From Paludibacter sp. (GTDB lineage: Bacteria > Bacteroidota > Bacteroidia > Bacteroidales > Paludibacteraceae), in NCBI GenBank assembly GCA_019163375.1, contig JAFLKK010000009.1, forward strand, positions 62,001-126,000: a stretch of 64,000 bases of DNA, read 5' to 3'. A model generated the notes under the pieces. The model was not told the origin of the DNA and did no database searches. It saw only the letters and a program-made list of their open reading frames with translations. A program made the translations under genes and the position numbers. Below are positions 25,794 to 35,192 of this stretch, piece after piece; the stretch's first letter is position 1, and each line of letters begins with the position of its first letter.

Positions 25794-26597
25794 ATGAAAA
25801 AGCTTCAATTATTTCTTTTAGTAGCAGTGTTAGCTTTTGTGTCGTGTGGCGATTATCAAAAATTGCTTAAATCGAACGACGCAGAGTTAAAGTATAACAG
25901 AGCTGTTCAGTATTTCGATAAAAAAGATTTTGTTCGTGCTTCGACTCTGTTTGATGCCGTGTCTAGTTACTATAAAGGTACCGATAAGTCGGAATCTGTA
26001 CTTAATTACATGGCAAAGTCGTATATTGGTCAGAAAGACTATTTTACCGCAAGTGAGTATTACAGAACCTATATAAAAACATATCCAAAAGGTAAATTTG
26101 CTATTGAGTCAAAGTATATGATTGGATTCTGCTATTATCAGGATTCGCCTGATGCCCGACTCGATCAAACTGCAACCCTCCAGGCAATTGCGGCCTTTCA
26201 AGAGTTCCTAGAACTTTACCCTGAAAGTGAACGCGTAGGTGATGCTAACAAATTGTTGGAAGAAATGAATAATAAATTGGCTTACAAAACATATTTGAAT
26301 GCTAAATTATACTTCAACCTGGGTAACTATTTAGGAAATAATTACGAATCGTGTGTTATTACCGCTCAAAATGCACTGAAAAATTTTCCGTCGACAATAC
26401 ACCGCGAAGAATTGTCAATGCTGATTTTGGAGTCGAAATACCAACTTGCTACTCAAAGTTTTGAGGAAAAGAAAATTGAACGTTACAGAAATACGATAGA
26501 TGAATATTACAATTATATCAACGAGTTCCCGCAAGGAAAGTTTAAAAAGCAGGCTGATAAAATATTCAACGAATCGAAAAAGATAGCAAAAGATTAA
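25794..26597 (+). CDS. bamD: Outer membrane assembly lipoprotein BamD
   Basis: A 267-residue lipoprotein. The signal MKKLQLFLLVAVLAFVSCGDYQKLL carries a lipobox ending at Cys19. The body is a run of TPR units (YDKKDFVRASTLFDAVSSYYKG-type pattern, then DYFTASEYYRTYIKTYPKGKFAIESKYMIGFCYYQ), the usual BamD layout of about five repeats. BamD belongs to the complex that inserts beta-barrel proteins into the outer membrane. It is followed by the omega gene, coaBC, DUF4835 and recN, an order I recognise from Bacteroidales genomes. Confidence 0.93.
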   Translation: MKKLQLFLLVAVLAFVSCGDYQKLLKSNDAELKYNRAVQYFDKKDFVRASTLFDAVSSYYKGTDKSESVLNYMAKSYIGQKDYFTASEYYRTYIKTYPKGKFAIESKYMIGFCYYQDSPDARLDQTATLQAIAAFQEFLELYPESERVGDANKLLEEMNNKLAYKTYLNAKLYFNLGNYLGNNYESCVITAQNALKNFPSTIHREELSMLILESKYQLATQSFEEKKIERYRNTIDEYYNYINEFPQGKFKKQADKIFNESKKIAKD

Positions 26598-26703
26598 AAT
26601 TAGTAAGAATTTGAACAATGTAGGTGGTTTAATTGTATTTAGATGCCAATCAAATGTTCCGAAAATTTAATTATTAATTACAGATTATTAATTACAAAGT
26701 ATT

Positions 26704-27033
26704 ATGGACTATAAAAAAGTAAATGCGCCAACGAACACGATTTCTCGTGACATGAGCACAATGAGTGAAAGTATCGGAAATGTGTACGAAACGGTAAAAG
26801 TTATTGGAAAACGCGCTAATCAAATTAGTGTTGAAACAAAAGCAGAACTTGACAAAAAATTGCAGGAATTTGCTTCTTTCAATGAAAATATCGAGGAAGT
26901 TTTCGAAAACAGAGAACAAATTGAAATTTCACGTTACTACGAAAAACTTCCAAAAGCAGTTTTAGTGGCTACACAAGAATTTTTGGAAGACAAAGTTTAC
27001 CACCGTAATCCGCTTAAAGATAAATTGAAATAG
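26704..27033 (+). CDS. rpoZ: RNA polymerase omega subunit (Bacteroidetes type, Rpb6 family)
   Basis: A 109-residue protein. The segment GNVYETVKVIGKRANQISVETKAEL aligns with the omega/Rpb6 core, in which the Arg-Ala-Asn-Gln-Ile run is the conserved RA.Q.. element. PRED-like acidic helices and ...DKVYHRNPLKDK follow. The Bacteroidetes form is diverged, and annotation pipelines often call it hypothetical. Its place between bamD and coaBC supports the call, because rpoZ is near dfp/coaBC in several lineages. A strong hairpin follows. Confidence 0.85.
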   Translation: MDYKKVNAPTNTISRDMSTMSESIGNVYETVKVIGKRANQISVETKAELDKKLQEFASFNENIEEVFENREQIEISRYYEKLPKAVLVATQEFLEDKVYHRNPLKDKLK

Positions 27034-27059
27034 TAAGCCATTTCAATCAAACTTCATTT

Positions 27060-27100
27060 AGATAAAAGAATATTGTGCCGGTCACTCTATTCTTTTATCT
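27060..27100 (+). terminator. Terminator after rpoZ
   Basis: AGATAAAAGAATA pairs with its perfect 13-bp complement around a 15-nt loop, followed by TTTTTTTG. It separates bamD-rpoZ from coaBC. Confidence 0.88.
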
Positions 27101-27133
27101 TTTTTTGTTTGTGATAAGTTCAATTCATTTTTG

Positions 27134-27141
27134 TATTTTTG
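27134..27141 (+). promoter_or_regulatory. -7 element upstream of coaBC
   Basis: TATTTTTG lies after the rpoZ terminator, with a TTTG about 22 bases upstream, slightly longer than the usual spacing. Confidence 0.45.
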
Positions 27142-27211
27142 TAAACTATAGATTCAAAAGCAAGAATAGTATTCCTGTATTTAAAATCACTATTTATAAT
27201 TGAAAAGCACT

Positions 27212-28420
27212 ATGGCATTAAAAGGTAAAAAAATAATAGTAGGAGTTACTGGCAGTATTGCTGCTTATAAATCGGCTCAACTCATTCGTTTATTGGTAAA
27301 AGAAGGAGCCGAAGTGAAGGTAATAATGACCTCGTTGGCCAAGGAGTTTATTACTCCGCTTACGTTGGCCACACTGGCTAAAAACCCTATTTTAGTCGAT
27401 TTTTTTGACCCGACAAATGGTAACTGGAACAGTCATGTTGATTTAGGGTTGTGGGCCGATGCCTATCTGATTGCACCTGCCACTGCCAATACCATTGCTA
27501 AAATGGCTACAGGCGTTGCCGATAATTTATTGTTGACCACCTATCTTTCGGCTAAATGTCCGGTTTTTGTAGCTCCTGCTATGGACCTGGATATGTTTGC
27601 TCATCCTACCATGCAACGTAATATGGATGCATTGACAGCCATCGGCAATAAGGTTATTGAGCCTGCCAGCGGTGAGTTGGCCAGTGGATTGGATGGAAAG
27701 GGCAGGATGGAAGAGCCGGAGAAAATTGTGCGCTATATGGACGATTATTTTACATCAAAAGGTCTGCTTGGAAGAAAGATATTGATTACTGCCGGTCCTA
27801 CATACGAAAAGATTGATCCGGTTCGTTTTGTAGGTAACTATTCGACGGGTAAAATGGGCTTTGCGCTGGCTGAATCCTGTGCCAGACATGGTGCTGATGT
27901 ATGCCTGATTGCGGGGCCTGTTCAGCTCAAAACTGTTCATCCGAACATAGAGCGGATTGATGTAGAGTCGGCAAACGAAATGTATACAGCAGTTATGGAT
28001 CGTTTTTATGGTTGCGATGGTGCTATTTTATGCGCAGCAGTAGCCGATTTTACTCCGATAACTGTGGCTGAAATGAAAGTGAAACGTGAAAAGGAAAATT
28101 TACAGTTGGAGTTAAAGCCAACTCAGGATATTGCTGCTGCTGTTGGAAAAATGAAGATGGGAAGCCAGTTTTTGGTCGGCTTTGCACTCGAAACAAATAA
28201 CGAAGAATCCAATGCACTTCAAAAAATGGAACGTAAGAACCTGGATTTTATAGTATTGAATTCCTTAAATGACGAGCAAGCCGGTTTCGGATACGATACG
28301 AATAAAATCTGTATCTTGCATCGTTCGGGCACTAAAATACCATTCGAACTAAAGAGTAAAGCGGCTGTAGCTGACGATATTGTGACTGAAATAATTAATT
28401 TTCAGAAAAATGATAATTAG
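27212..28420 (+). CDS. coaBC: Bifunctional phosphopantothenoylcysteine decarboxylase / phosphopantothenate-cysteine ligase
   Basis: This 402-residue enzyme performs two steps of coenzyme A synthesis. The N-terminal flavoprotein half has GVTGSIAAYKSAQLIR, APATANTIAKMATGVADNLLLTTYLSA and the PxMNxxMW-like region PAMDLDMFAHPTMQRN (His and other decarboxylase residues). The C-terminal ligase half begins ILITAGPTYEKIDPVRFVGNYSTGKMG near 190 and contains AAVADF and KMKMGSQFLVGFALETN. An in-frame TTG 12 bases upstream is possible, but the ATG gives the usual MALKGKKIIVG start. DUF4835 and recN follow. Confidence 0.96.
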   Translation: MALKGKKIIVGVTGSIAAYKSAQLIRLLVKEGAEVKVIMTSLAKEFITPLTLATLAKNPILVDFFDPTNGNWNSHVDLGLWADAYLIAPATANTIAKMATGVADNLLLTTYLSAKCPVFVAPAMDLDMFAHPTMQRNMDALTAIGNKVIEPASGELASGLDGKGRMEEPEKIVRYMDDYFTSKGLLGRKILITAGPTYEKIDPVRFVGNYSTGKMGFALAESCARHGADVCLIAGPVQLKTVHPNIERIDVESANEMYTAVMDRFYGCDGAILCAAVADFTPITVAEMKVKREKENLQLELKPTQDIAAAVGKMKMGSQFLVGFALETNNEESNALQKMERKNLDFIVLNSLNDEQAGFGYDTNKICILHRSGTKIPFELKSKAAVADDIVTEIINFQKNDN

Positions 28421-28458
28421 TCAGTTTTATCTAACCTAAAGAATTAAACCGAACTGAA

Positions 28459-29349
28459 ATGAAACAATTGTTGATGGTGTTGAGTTTTTTACTGACGATG
28501 AGTTATGGTCAGGCTCAAGAATTGAATTGCAATATCAATATTAATTCCGAACAGGTTGAAGGTTCAAATAAGTCTGTTTTCGTGACACTTAAAAAGTCGA
28601 TTTCCGAGTTTGTGAATAACCGAAAGTGGACTGAGTTGACCTATGCCAACACCGAGCGGATCGAATGCACAATGAATATCATTGTAAAAAAAATGGACAT
28701 TGATGTTTTTACGGCTGAAGTACAGGTGCAATCTCGTCGCCCAGTTTTCAATTCGAGCTATTACAGCACTTTGTTTAACTTTAAGGACAATTACTTTACG
28801 TTTAAATATAAGGAATTTGATCAGCTGGAGATGAATGAGAATACCATCACCTCCAATCTGACAGCTGTTTTGGCATATTACGCCTATATCATCATTGGCT
28901 ATGATATGGACTCCTATTCCCGCTTGGGTGGAACGCCTTATTTTCTGGCCGCCGAGACTATCGTCAATTCGGCACAGGGAGCTGATCTGACCGGTTGGAA
29001 AGCGTTTGAGAGCCCAAAGAATCGTTATGCTCTGGTCAATAATCTTACTGATGAGGCATTTAAAAAATTCAGAAGTTTTATTTACGACTATCATCGTTTA
29101 GGATTGGACGAAATGACGTCAAACTCAGCCAATGCGCGTGGCAAAATAGCTGAAGGGTTGCCTTTAATTCGTGAAGCCAACCGGGCAAGACCTTCGGCCA
29201 TCATTATTTCGTCTTTTATGGATGCCAAAAGCGATGAACTGGTTAATATCTTTAGCAAAGGAAATCAAAAAGAAAAGACCGACGCTGTAGAAATACTATC
29301 GGATATAAATCCAACCCAAACTGCTAGATATGAGAAGATATTGAAATAA
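28459..29349 (+). CDS. DUF4835 family secreted protein
   Basis: This 296-residue protein has a signal peptide (MKQLLMVLSFLLTMSYGQAQ) followed by ELNCNININSEQVEGSNKSVF, the DUF4835 opening found throughout Bacteroidetes. Its place between coaBC and recN is a conserved neighbourhood. The family has no known function; secretion to the periplasm is inferred from the signal. Internal segments (SYSRLGGTPYFLAAETIVNSAQG near 163-185) are among its most regular features. I see no catalytic motif. Confidence 0.85.
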   Translation: MKQLLMVLSFLLTMSYGQAQELNCNININSEQVEGSNKSVFVTLKKSISEFVNNRKWTELTYANTERIECTMNIIVKKMDIDVFTAEVQVQSRRPVFNSSYYSTLFNFKDNYFTFKYKEFDQLEMNENTITSNLTAVLAYYAYIIIGYDMDSYSRLGGTPYFLAAETIVNSAQGADLTGWKAFESPKNRYALVNNLTDEAFKKFRSFIYDYHRLGLDEMTSNSANARGKIAEGLPLIREANRARPSAIIISSFMDAKSDELVNIFSKGNQKEKTDAVEILSDINPTQTARYEKILK

Positions 29350-29451
29350 TTCTTCTTTTTGAATTGTAAAATGTAATTTTTCTATGCGTAGAATTCAATA
29401 ATTGTTGAATAATATATCTTGTAACCAGTAACTAAATTCTTGTAACGCTTT

Positions 29452-31113
29452 ATGCTCAAATCGCTTTATATTTCTAACTACGCATTAATTTCCGAATTAA
29501 ATATCGATTTCGAAGCAGGTTTCTCAGTGCTAACTGGTGAGACAGGAGCGGGTAAATCGATTATTTTAGGTGCTCTTTCGCTTATTTTGGGTCAACGGGC
29601 CGATAGTAAATCGATTAAAATTGATGCGGAGAAGTGCGTAATTGAGGCCGAGTTTGATATTTCGAACTATAAGCATTTGGATGGCTTTTTTAGTCAGAAC
29701 GATTTGGATAATCAGGGCTCGGAATGTAGCATTCGCCGTGAACTGACCAACAGTGGCAAGTCGCGGGCGTTTATAAATGATACACCAGTGTCGTTGAATG
29801 TGATTCGAGATTTGAGCAATCGTTTGCTGGACATTCATTCGCAACATGAAAACTTATTACTTTCAAATGATGCTTATCAGTTGGAAGTGGTGGATACTAT
29901 TGCCGAAAATGCAGTACTTTTGACTCAATATCACACCAGTTTTGCCGATTGGAAGAATGTACAGTTAGAATTAAAGCAATTGCAAAAAATGGCCGAAAAG
30001 CAGGGGGCTGATTTGGACTATGTGCAGTTTCAGTTTCAGCAATTGACGGATGCTCAGCTGTTGGATAACGAGCAAGTAGATTTGGAGTTAGAGCAAGAAA
30101 CGCTGAGCCATGCAGAAGAGATAAAAATGGAATTGGTAAAAGCGCATCAATTGTTGGATGAGGAACATGCTTCCTTACCCATGCTTAAAGATGCGATAGC
30201 AGCTCTTGCACGCGTAAAAAGTTTTGTGCCTGATGGAAATGATTGGTATGATCGGTTACAATCTGCATTTATCGAGATAAAAGATATTACTGTTGAGATG
30301 AATACGTTCGAAGAACGACTTGAGTTTGATCCGGTACGTTTGGAGTGGGTTGAAAATCGATTGAGTGAGCTTTTTACTCTGCAAAAGAAATACAAAGTGA
30401 CTTCTGTTACAGAGCTGATAGAGTTGCGAGATGGTTTTGGCGCGCAGTTGCAACGTATCGATTCTTTTGATGAAGAGATAGAAGCACTGAAAACTAAACT
30501 AAGCGCTGCGCATACTGCCGTGAAGGCTAGTGCTCAGCTGTTGACTGATAGTCGTAAGAAAGCCTGCAAACCGATAGAAAAGTACCTGGTAGAACAACTT
30601 ACTAAGCTGGGAATGCCCAATATTCAGTTCGAAGTTGCTATTTTGCCCCTGGCAGAGTATGTAGAACAAGGAAACGATGAAGTTCAATTTCTTTTTTCGG
30701 CCAATAAAAACCGCCCGGTTCAACCCGTCACTCAGATTGCTTCGGGTGGTGAGGTATCGCGCTTAATGCTTTCGATAAAATCGTTGGTGGCACATAAAGC
30801 CGATTTGCCTACCATTATTTTCGATGAAATAGATACAGGTGTTTCGGGTGAAATAGCCCACCGAATGGGCGATATTATGCAATCGATGAGTGCCGATATG
30901 CAGGTGATTACTATCACTCACTTGCCGCAAATTGCTGCCAAGGGTGCACAGCATTACCGTGTGTATAAAGACGATAGCGGTGCACAAACACAAACCCACA
31001 TCGAACGCCTCAGTAATAATGAGCGCGTAAACGAATTGGCACAAATGCTGAGCGGAAAGAATATTACCGACGCAGCTTTGAAAAATGCACAGGAACTGCT
31101 CGGGATTTTGTAG
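29452..31113 (+). CDS. recN: DNA repair protein RecN
   Basis: A 553-residue SMC-like ATPase used in double-strand break repair. It begins MLKSLYISNYALISELNIDFEAGFSVLTGETGAGKSIILGAL, giving the RecN start and Walker A. A coiled-coil region spans about 165-370. The C-terminal half carries the signature TQIASGGEVSRLMLSIKSL and Walker B TIIFDEIDTGVSGEIAHRMGD, then ITHLPQIAAKG. The gene ends 11 bases from the end of the facing globin gene. Confidence 0.96.
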   Translation: MLKSLYISNYALISELNIDFEAGFSVLTGETGAGKSIILGALSLILGQRADSKSIKIDAEKCVIEAEFDISNYKHLDGFFSQNDLDNQGSECSIRRELTNSGKSRAFINDTPVSLNVIRDLSNRLLDIHSQHENLLLSNDAYQLEVVDTIAENAVLLTQYHTSFADWKNVQLELKQLQKMAEKQGADLDYVQFQFQQLTDAQLLDNEQVDLELEQETLSHAEEIKMELVKAHQLLDEEHASLPMLKDAIAALARVKSFVPDGNDWYDRLQSAFIEIKDITVEMNTFEERLEFDPVRLEWVENRLSELFTLQKKYKVTSVTELIELRDGFGAQLQRIDSFDEEIEALKTKLSAAHTAVKASAQLLTDSRKKACKPIEKYLVEQLTKLGMPNIQFEVAILPLAEYVEQGNDEVQFLFSANKNRPVQPVTQIASGGEVSRLMLSIKSLVAHKADLPTIIFDEIDTGVSGEIAHRMGDIMQSMSADMQVITITHLPQIAAKGAQHYRVYKDDSGAQTQTHIERLSNNERVNELAQMLSGKNITDAALKNAQELLGIL

Positions 31114-31124
31114 CTGAAGTCGGG

Positions 31125-31577
31125 CTATTCGGGCGAATTGACCATCCAGTTGGAGAAAACGTTCAGATAGTTCCAAAACGAAACAATGAGTGGGCGGGGG
31201 ATGCTAAGTTCTGCCAATGCCTGTTTGTAGCAATTAAGCCACACCAAACGGCCTTCGGGCGTAATGTGCGAGCCGGCATGGCGGTTTGCCAGCATGGGGC
31301 GTCCACGATGCTGATTGTAATAATCAGGACCTCCGCAAATCTGCACCATAAAATCGGCCGAATTATTTTTGGCTATTTCAAAAATCTCATCATTTGCCGG
31401 AAATAAATGGCTAATCTCACTTACCCGTAGCAAATCATAATGTCTCGTCACTAATTTTCTGATTCCTTCTTCGCCCATTACCTTATAAAATTCCCTGTCG
31501 GGGATGGTTACATCGGGGCGTTCGCCAAACTTATAATTGGTAATGGTCAGGTCTGCTGTATATCTTTTGAAATTCAT
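31125..31577 (-). CDS. Truncated haemoglobin, group 2-like globin
   Basis: A 150-residue protein. FMVQICGGPDYYNQHRGRPMLANRHAGSHITPEGRLVWLNCYKQAL (spanning about 76-121) matches the C-terminal part of group 2 truncated haemoglobins, in which the His of ANRH (H100) is the proximal heme ligand and the trailing W is conserved. The N-terminal helix pair VTRHYDLLRVSEISHLFP fits the B and C helices with the B10 Tyr. Such proteins bind O2, NO or sulfide; an anaerobe could use it for nitrosative or oxygen protection, which is inference. It has no partner gene here. Confidence 0.85.
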   Translation of the reverse strand: MNFKRYTADLTITNYKFGERPDVTIPDREFYKVMGEEGIRKLVTRHYDLLRVSEISHLFPANDEIFEIAKNNSADFMVQICGGPDYYNQHRGRPMLANRHAGSHITPEGRLVWLNCYKQALAELSIPRPLIVSFWNYLNVFSNWMVNSPE

Positions 31578-31730
31578 CTTGTCTTTCGGTTTTACTATGC
31601 CTTCTCAGCTTTTGTTTGCCTTGAAAACGCTTTGCAACTTGGGTTTGTTCAATTGACAAGGGGATATTGTTATTTTGCCATAATCAATTATACAAAGGTG
31701 TAAAATGAAAAAATGGTATACATTCTACTT

Positions 31731-32447
31731 CTAATTTTTGGTACTTGTGCCGGCAACCTCGAGGTTATAGCCAGATTTGTCGGAATTCAGTGCGTAGGTT
31801 ATTACCCGTGTGCTACCGGTTGGGTTTGAATTGCCGTTTTTTTCGTTGTAGACAGGGAATTCGAGTACAATGGCTTCTTTTTCGAATGTGTAGATTTCAT
31901 GACCCAGGCAACCATCAAATATTCCACCCTTTTCGTTTTCTTTTTTATTGTTGTGTAAATTGATTTGAGTCAAGCCTTTGTCCTTGTTGGAAGCAAAGCC
32001 AAAAAGTTCGCTGTATGAGTTAGTGTCAACACTGCGGGTGGTGATGTAAATTTCGTCGTAGCCATCTTGGTTCATGTCGGCAACAATAACTTTTTCTATT
32101 GGATTTATATCCTTCAGCACAATGGGTGTTTCGAGATGTAAACAGGTTGAACTGATTGTTACTGTGCTCAGATTCTTTTTGATCGGATGTGTTTCGGTAA
32201 TGCAGATTATCTTTCCGCTTTTTGTTCTGTATTCTTTATAACTACTGGAATTTGGAGTTGCTCTTTTTTCTCCCGAAATACAGTCGCAGCGTTGAGAATT
32301 ACTGTTCCACACTCCGCCTGCTGCAAGGCAGTCGTCTATTTTTCGTGTTTGAGCAAACGAGATGGCAAAATATACCAAAAACATGGTTGATACTACAATT
32401 ACTACAATTAGGATGGGTCTTTTCGTGATTGGTTTTTGAGGTTGCAT
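31731..32447 (-). CDS. Membrane-anchored secreted protein of unknown function
   Basis: I do not recognise this 238-residue protein as a named family. It has an N-terminal membrane helix (ILIVVIVVSTMFLVYFAISFA) preceded by basic residues, so the rest should be outside the cytoplasm. A cysteine-bearing stretch follows (DDCLAAGGVWNSNSQRCDC), possibly disulfide bonded. Near residue 130 is ADMNQDGYDEIYIT, an EF-hand/FG-GAP-like calcium loop. Later come GGIFDGCLGHEIY and IVLEFPVYNEKNGNSNPTGSTR. It is transcribed alone, with no obvious link to dxs or the globin gene. Confidence 0.7.
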   Translation of the reverse strand: MQPQKPITKRPILIVVIVVSTMFLVYFAISFAQTRKIDDCLAAGGVWNSNSQRCDCISGEKRATPNSSSYKEYRTKSGKIICITETHPIKKNLSTVTISSTCLHLETPIVLKDINPIEKVIVADMNQDGYDEIYITTRSVDTNSYSELFGFASNKDKGLTQINLHNNKKENEKGGIFDGCLGHEIYTFEKEAIVLEFPVYNEKNGNSNPTGSTRVITYALNSDKSGYNLEVAGTSTKN

Positions 32448-32752
32448 ATATAGTCTTTATTAGGTTTTGAAGGCAAGCAGGTATTTAAAACAAGTGTAAA
32501 CATTGGGTAATTGATGAAGAGTGAAATTATTATATGATCAAATTTAGTCGACTGACATATAATTGATTTAGAGAACTTAATTTGGGCTACTCTATGTCAA
32601 TCGATTACAAATATTATGAAAAAAGTTTAGATTAACAAGCTTTTTCTGATTTATTTTAAATAAATAGAATAAAAAAAGCCATAGAGCTGTTCTCTATGGC
32701 TTAACTATGGGGAGTAATTGTATTTGTAAAAAGAAAAAATCAGAAAACTAAT
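32448..32752. other. Gap between the unknown secreted gene and dxs
   Basis: About 305 bases with no credible gene. The only structure I see is the dxs terminator hairpin. The rest is AT-rich and presumably includes the promoter of the secreted-protein gene on the minus strand. Confidence 0.5.
32676..32702 (-). terminator. Terminator after dxs
   Basis: AAGCCATAGAG pairs with CTCTATGGCTT around a 5-nt loop. Read on the minus strand it ends in TTTTTTT. Confidence 0.9.
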
Positions 32753-34654
32753 CTAGATTAAATCTTGTATGCTCAATGCAATTCCTTTTGCATCCAATCC
32801 TAACATATTGTATAGCTCTTCCGGTGTGCCGTGTTCCACAAAGGTGTTGAGGATGCCCAGACGTTTTACCCGAATATTGTATCCGTTGTCCGACATAAAT
32901 TCTAATACCGCCGATCCAAATCCTCCTTGAATCACCCCATCTTCGATAGTTACTATTTGCTTGTATTTTTTAGCAATGTCGTGCAACATAGTTTCATCCA
33001 GTGGTTTCAAAAAACGCATGTCGTAGTGGGCAATAGAGATGTTATTTTCTTTTTCTACTTTTTCAATTGCTTCTTGAGCACTGTGCGCCATCGCTCCGAT
33101 TGTGAGTACGGCCATGTCGTTTCCTACTTTCAATAGTTCACCTTTTCCTATCGGAAGTACTTTCATCGGAACTTTCCAATCAATTACAGTTCCTTTTCCA
33201 CGCGGATAACGAATGACGAACGGACCCATATTGGGTTGTTGAGCAGTAAACATTAGATGACGTAGCTCCACTTCGTTGCGTGGGGCGGAGATAGTTAGAT
33301 TCGGAATGCAGCGCATGTATGATAAATCGAAGATGCCGTGATGTGTAGCCCCGTCGGCACCAACAATGCCGGCTCTATCCAAACACATTACCACATTCAG
33401 CTCCTGTAAGGCTACATCGTGAATCACATTGTCGTAGGCCCGTTGCATAAACGATGAGTAGATATTGCAAAACGGCATCATACCTTCAATAGCCAGTCCG
33501 GCAGAGAAAGTGACTGCGTGTCCTTCGGCAATTCCTACGTCGAAAACACGATTCGGAATTTCACGTTGCATAATGTTCATGCAGCAACCCGATGGCATTG
33601 CCGGAGTAATCGCAACTATTTTATCGTTCGCTTTAGCCAGTTCCAAAAGTGTTTCGCCAAATACATCTTGAAAAAGTGGAGGAGTAGGAACCGTGATTTT
33701 GGCTGTTTTTCGCTCGCCTGTTTCTACATCAAATTTTCCGGGTGCATGCCACTCGGTTACCGAGTTCTCAGCAGGTTCGTATCCTTTGCCTTTTTGGGTG
33801 ATGCAATGCAATACTTTTGGACCTTTAAAGTCTTTTATATCATTAAGTATTCTTACCAAACCATCCACATCATGCCCGTCTACCGGTCCAAAATAGCGAA
33901 TGTTGAGACCTTCGAATATATTGTTTTGATTGGTGAGTGTAGCTTTAACGCTGTTGTTGAATTGAATGATTCGCTTTTTGTTGTTGTCGGTAATGATATT
34001 CAATTTTCGTAAAATCCGATAAGCGCTGAAGCGTAACTTGTTGTAAGCATGCGAAGTTGTGATGTCAACCAAATATTGTGTGAATCCACCTTGGATCGGA
34101 TCGATAGCCATTTGATTGTCGTTGAGGATAATCAATAGATTATTCTCGTCCATCGAAGCATTGTTTAGTCCTTCGAAGGCCAATCCACCGGTCATAGCAC
34201 CGTCGCCAATTATGGCCACCACGTTGCGTTTTTTTTCATCCTTTAATAAGGAAGCCACCGACATACCCAGCGCAGCCGAAATAGCTGTAGAGGAATGACC
34301 CACTCCAAAAGCATCGTATTCACTCTCTTTCGGGGTTGGAAAGCCGCATAAACCTTTAAATAATCTGTTGGTGTGAAATTTCCCCCGTCGCCCGGTAAGA
34401 ATTTTATGGCCATAAGCCTGATGACCCACATCCCAAACCAAACGGTCGTAGGGCGCATTAAAAACATAATGAAGTGCCACTGTGAGCTCTACAACTCCCA
34501 GATTGGAACCCAAATGTCCGGGGTTTTGTGAAACTTCATCGATGATAAATTGCCTTAATTCAGCGCAGACGCCGATAAGATTATTCTTGTCAATGGTTTT
34601 TAAATCAATGGGGGAATCTATATTGTTAAGGTACTTGTATGTTCTTTCTGTCAT
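32753..34654 (-). CDS. dxs: 1-deoxy-D-xylulose-5-phosphate synthase
   Basis: This 633-residue thiamine-diphosphate enzyme makes DXP from pyruvate and glyceraldehyde 3-phosphate, the first step of the MEP isoprenoid pathway. Sequence marks: [25 protein letters not shown] near 40, [16 protein letters not shown] near 74, [21 protein letters not shown] near 148 (ThDP/Mg motif), DGHDVDGL near 243, and [18 protein letters not shown] near 421, then RYPRG. The length is standard. It stands alone, divergent from the ilv attenuator region. Confidence 0.97.
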   Translation of the reverse strand: MTERTYKYLNNIDSPIDLKTIDKNNLIGVCAELRQFIIDEVSQNPGHLGSNLGVVELTVALHYVFNAPYDRLVWDVGHQAYGHKILTGRRGKFHTNRLFKGLCGFPTPKESEYDAFGVGHSSTAISAALGMSVASLLKDEKKRNVVAIIGDGAMTGGLAFEGLNNASMDENNLLIILNDNQMAIDPIQGGFTQYLVDITTSHAYNKLRFSAYRILRKLNIITDNNKKRIIQFNNSVKATLTNQNNIFEGLNIRYFGPVDGHDVDGLVRILNDIKDFKGPKVLHCITQKGKGYEPAENSVTEWHAPGKFDVETGERKTAKITVPTPPLFQDVFGETLLELAKANDKIVAITPAMPSGCCMNIMQREIPNRVFDVGIAEGHAVTFSAGLAIEGMMPFCNIYSSFMQRAYDNVIHDVALQELNVVMCLDRAGIVGADGATHHGIFDLSYMRCIPNLTISAPRNEVELRHLMFTAQQPNMGPFVIRYPRGKGTVIDWKVPMKVLPIGKGELLKVGNDMAVLTIGAMAHSAQEAIEKVEKENNISIAHYDMRFLKPLDETMLHDIAKKYKQIVTIEDGVIQGGFGSAVLEFMSDNGYNIRVKRLGILNTFVEHGTPEELYNMLGLDAKGIALSIQDLI

Positions 34655-34674
34655 GGTTTGAATCTAATTGCTTG

Positions 34675-34682
34675 CAAAAATA
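34675..34682 (-). promoter_or_regulatory. -7 element of the dxs promoter
   Basis: On the minus strand TATTTTTG, about 20 bases before the dxs start codon. No clear -33 element was found at the usual distance. Confidence 0.4.
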
Positions 34683-34943
34683 ATACAAATTCCGTCTCTT
34701 TACCTATTTTGGCTTGTATATCTTTCAACGAAATAAATATTTTATAATAACAGAGGGTACTGTTATTTGTGATTAATTACTGATTTAAGTTGTTTCATAT
34801 TATAGCCCGTACTTGAAACACGTTTTGATATAACGCTTTTTAATAGAAATTGCTCATTTTTGAGAGAAATCTATTCCTTTTCTATTTTTTACGGCTTAAA
34901 TCTATCAAATCGAATAAATATCACATTTTTTTCTTCCAAACTA

Positions 34944-34974
34944 TTTGTCGATTCGATTTCTTGCCTTATCTTTG
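34944..34974 (+). promoter_or_regulatory. ilv operon promoter
   Basis: TTTG at 34944-34947 and TATCTTTG at 34967-34974 lie 19 bases apart, matching both halves of the Bacteroidetes housekeeping promoter. Transcription would begin about 10-20 bases before the leader-peptide ATG. Confidence 0.75.
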
Positions 34975-34996
34975 CAGTCGAAATAAGAAACAATAT

Positions 34997-35065
34997 ATGA
35001 CTTTTCAACGCATTTATACTATTCTCGTGCTCGTCGTGGTGCTTTTGGTGCAAAATCAGAGGTGA
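34997..35065 (+). CDS. Branched-chain amino acid leader peptide (attenuator peptide)
   Basis: A 22-codon ORF with the peptide MTFQRIYTILVLVVVLLVQNQR. Eleven of the 22 residues are Ile, Leu or Val, and ten of them (residues 9-18) are consecutive. This is the classic design of leader peptides of attenuated ilv operons, where ribosome stalling at starved codons senses the supply of Ile, Leu or Val. It begins just after a consensus promoter, ends inside a segment able to form an antiterminator, and is followed by a terminator ahead of ilvD. The role is inferred from these features; the ORF also ends in an unremarkable non-ILV tail (QNQR). Confidence 0.8.
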   Translation: MTFQRIYTILVLVVVLLVQNQR

Positions 35066-35118
35066 GGAGGACTGTGTTATTATAAATGTATGTGAATATA
35101 CAGAAAACCTTTCTCACC
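35061..35118 (+). promoter_or_regulatory. Antiterminator of the ilv attenuator
   Basis: GGTGAGGAGG (35061-35070, overlapping the leader stop codon) can pair over 10 positions, including two G-U pairs, with CTTTCTCACC (35109-35118). That target includes seven bases of the 5' arm of the terminator, so the two folds exclude each other. A ribosome stalled on the Ile/Leu/Val codons would leave the upstream strand free and allow read-through. Confidence 0.65.
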
Positions 35119-35138
35119 ATAACGGAGAAAGGTTTTTT
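35104..35138 (+). terminator. Attenuator terminator upstream of ilvD
   Basis: AAAACCTTTCTC pairs perfectly with GAGAAAGGTTTT around a 9-nt loop, followed by a run of T. It lies 38 bases after the leader stop and 55 bases before the ilvD ATG. Confidence 0.88.
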
Positions 35139-35192
35139 ATTTAAACAGATGTTGAGTAATTTTGTAGAACAACCAAACTAATAAACAATAAA

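Larger units (their letters stand above)
34655..34996. other. Divergent promoter region between dxs and the ilv operon
   Basis: About 340 AT-rich bases with no credible gene of their own. It must hold the promoters for dxs (to the left) and for the ilv leader (to the right). Confidence 0.6.

Noticed and set aside
28564-29094. A 176-residue minus-strand frame inside DUF4835
   Set aside because: Shadow of a conserved gene.
33518-34012. A 164-residue plus-strand frame inside dxs
   Set aside because: Shadow; dxs motifs cover the same region on the other strand.
34850-35065. A longer 71-residue version of the ilv leader ORF starting upstream of the promoter
   Set aside because: Most of it precedes the likely transcription start. 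Only the last 22 codons have the Ile/Leu/Val pattern.
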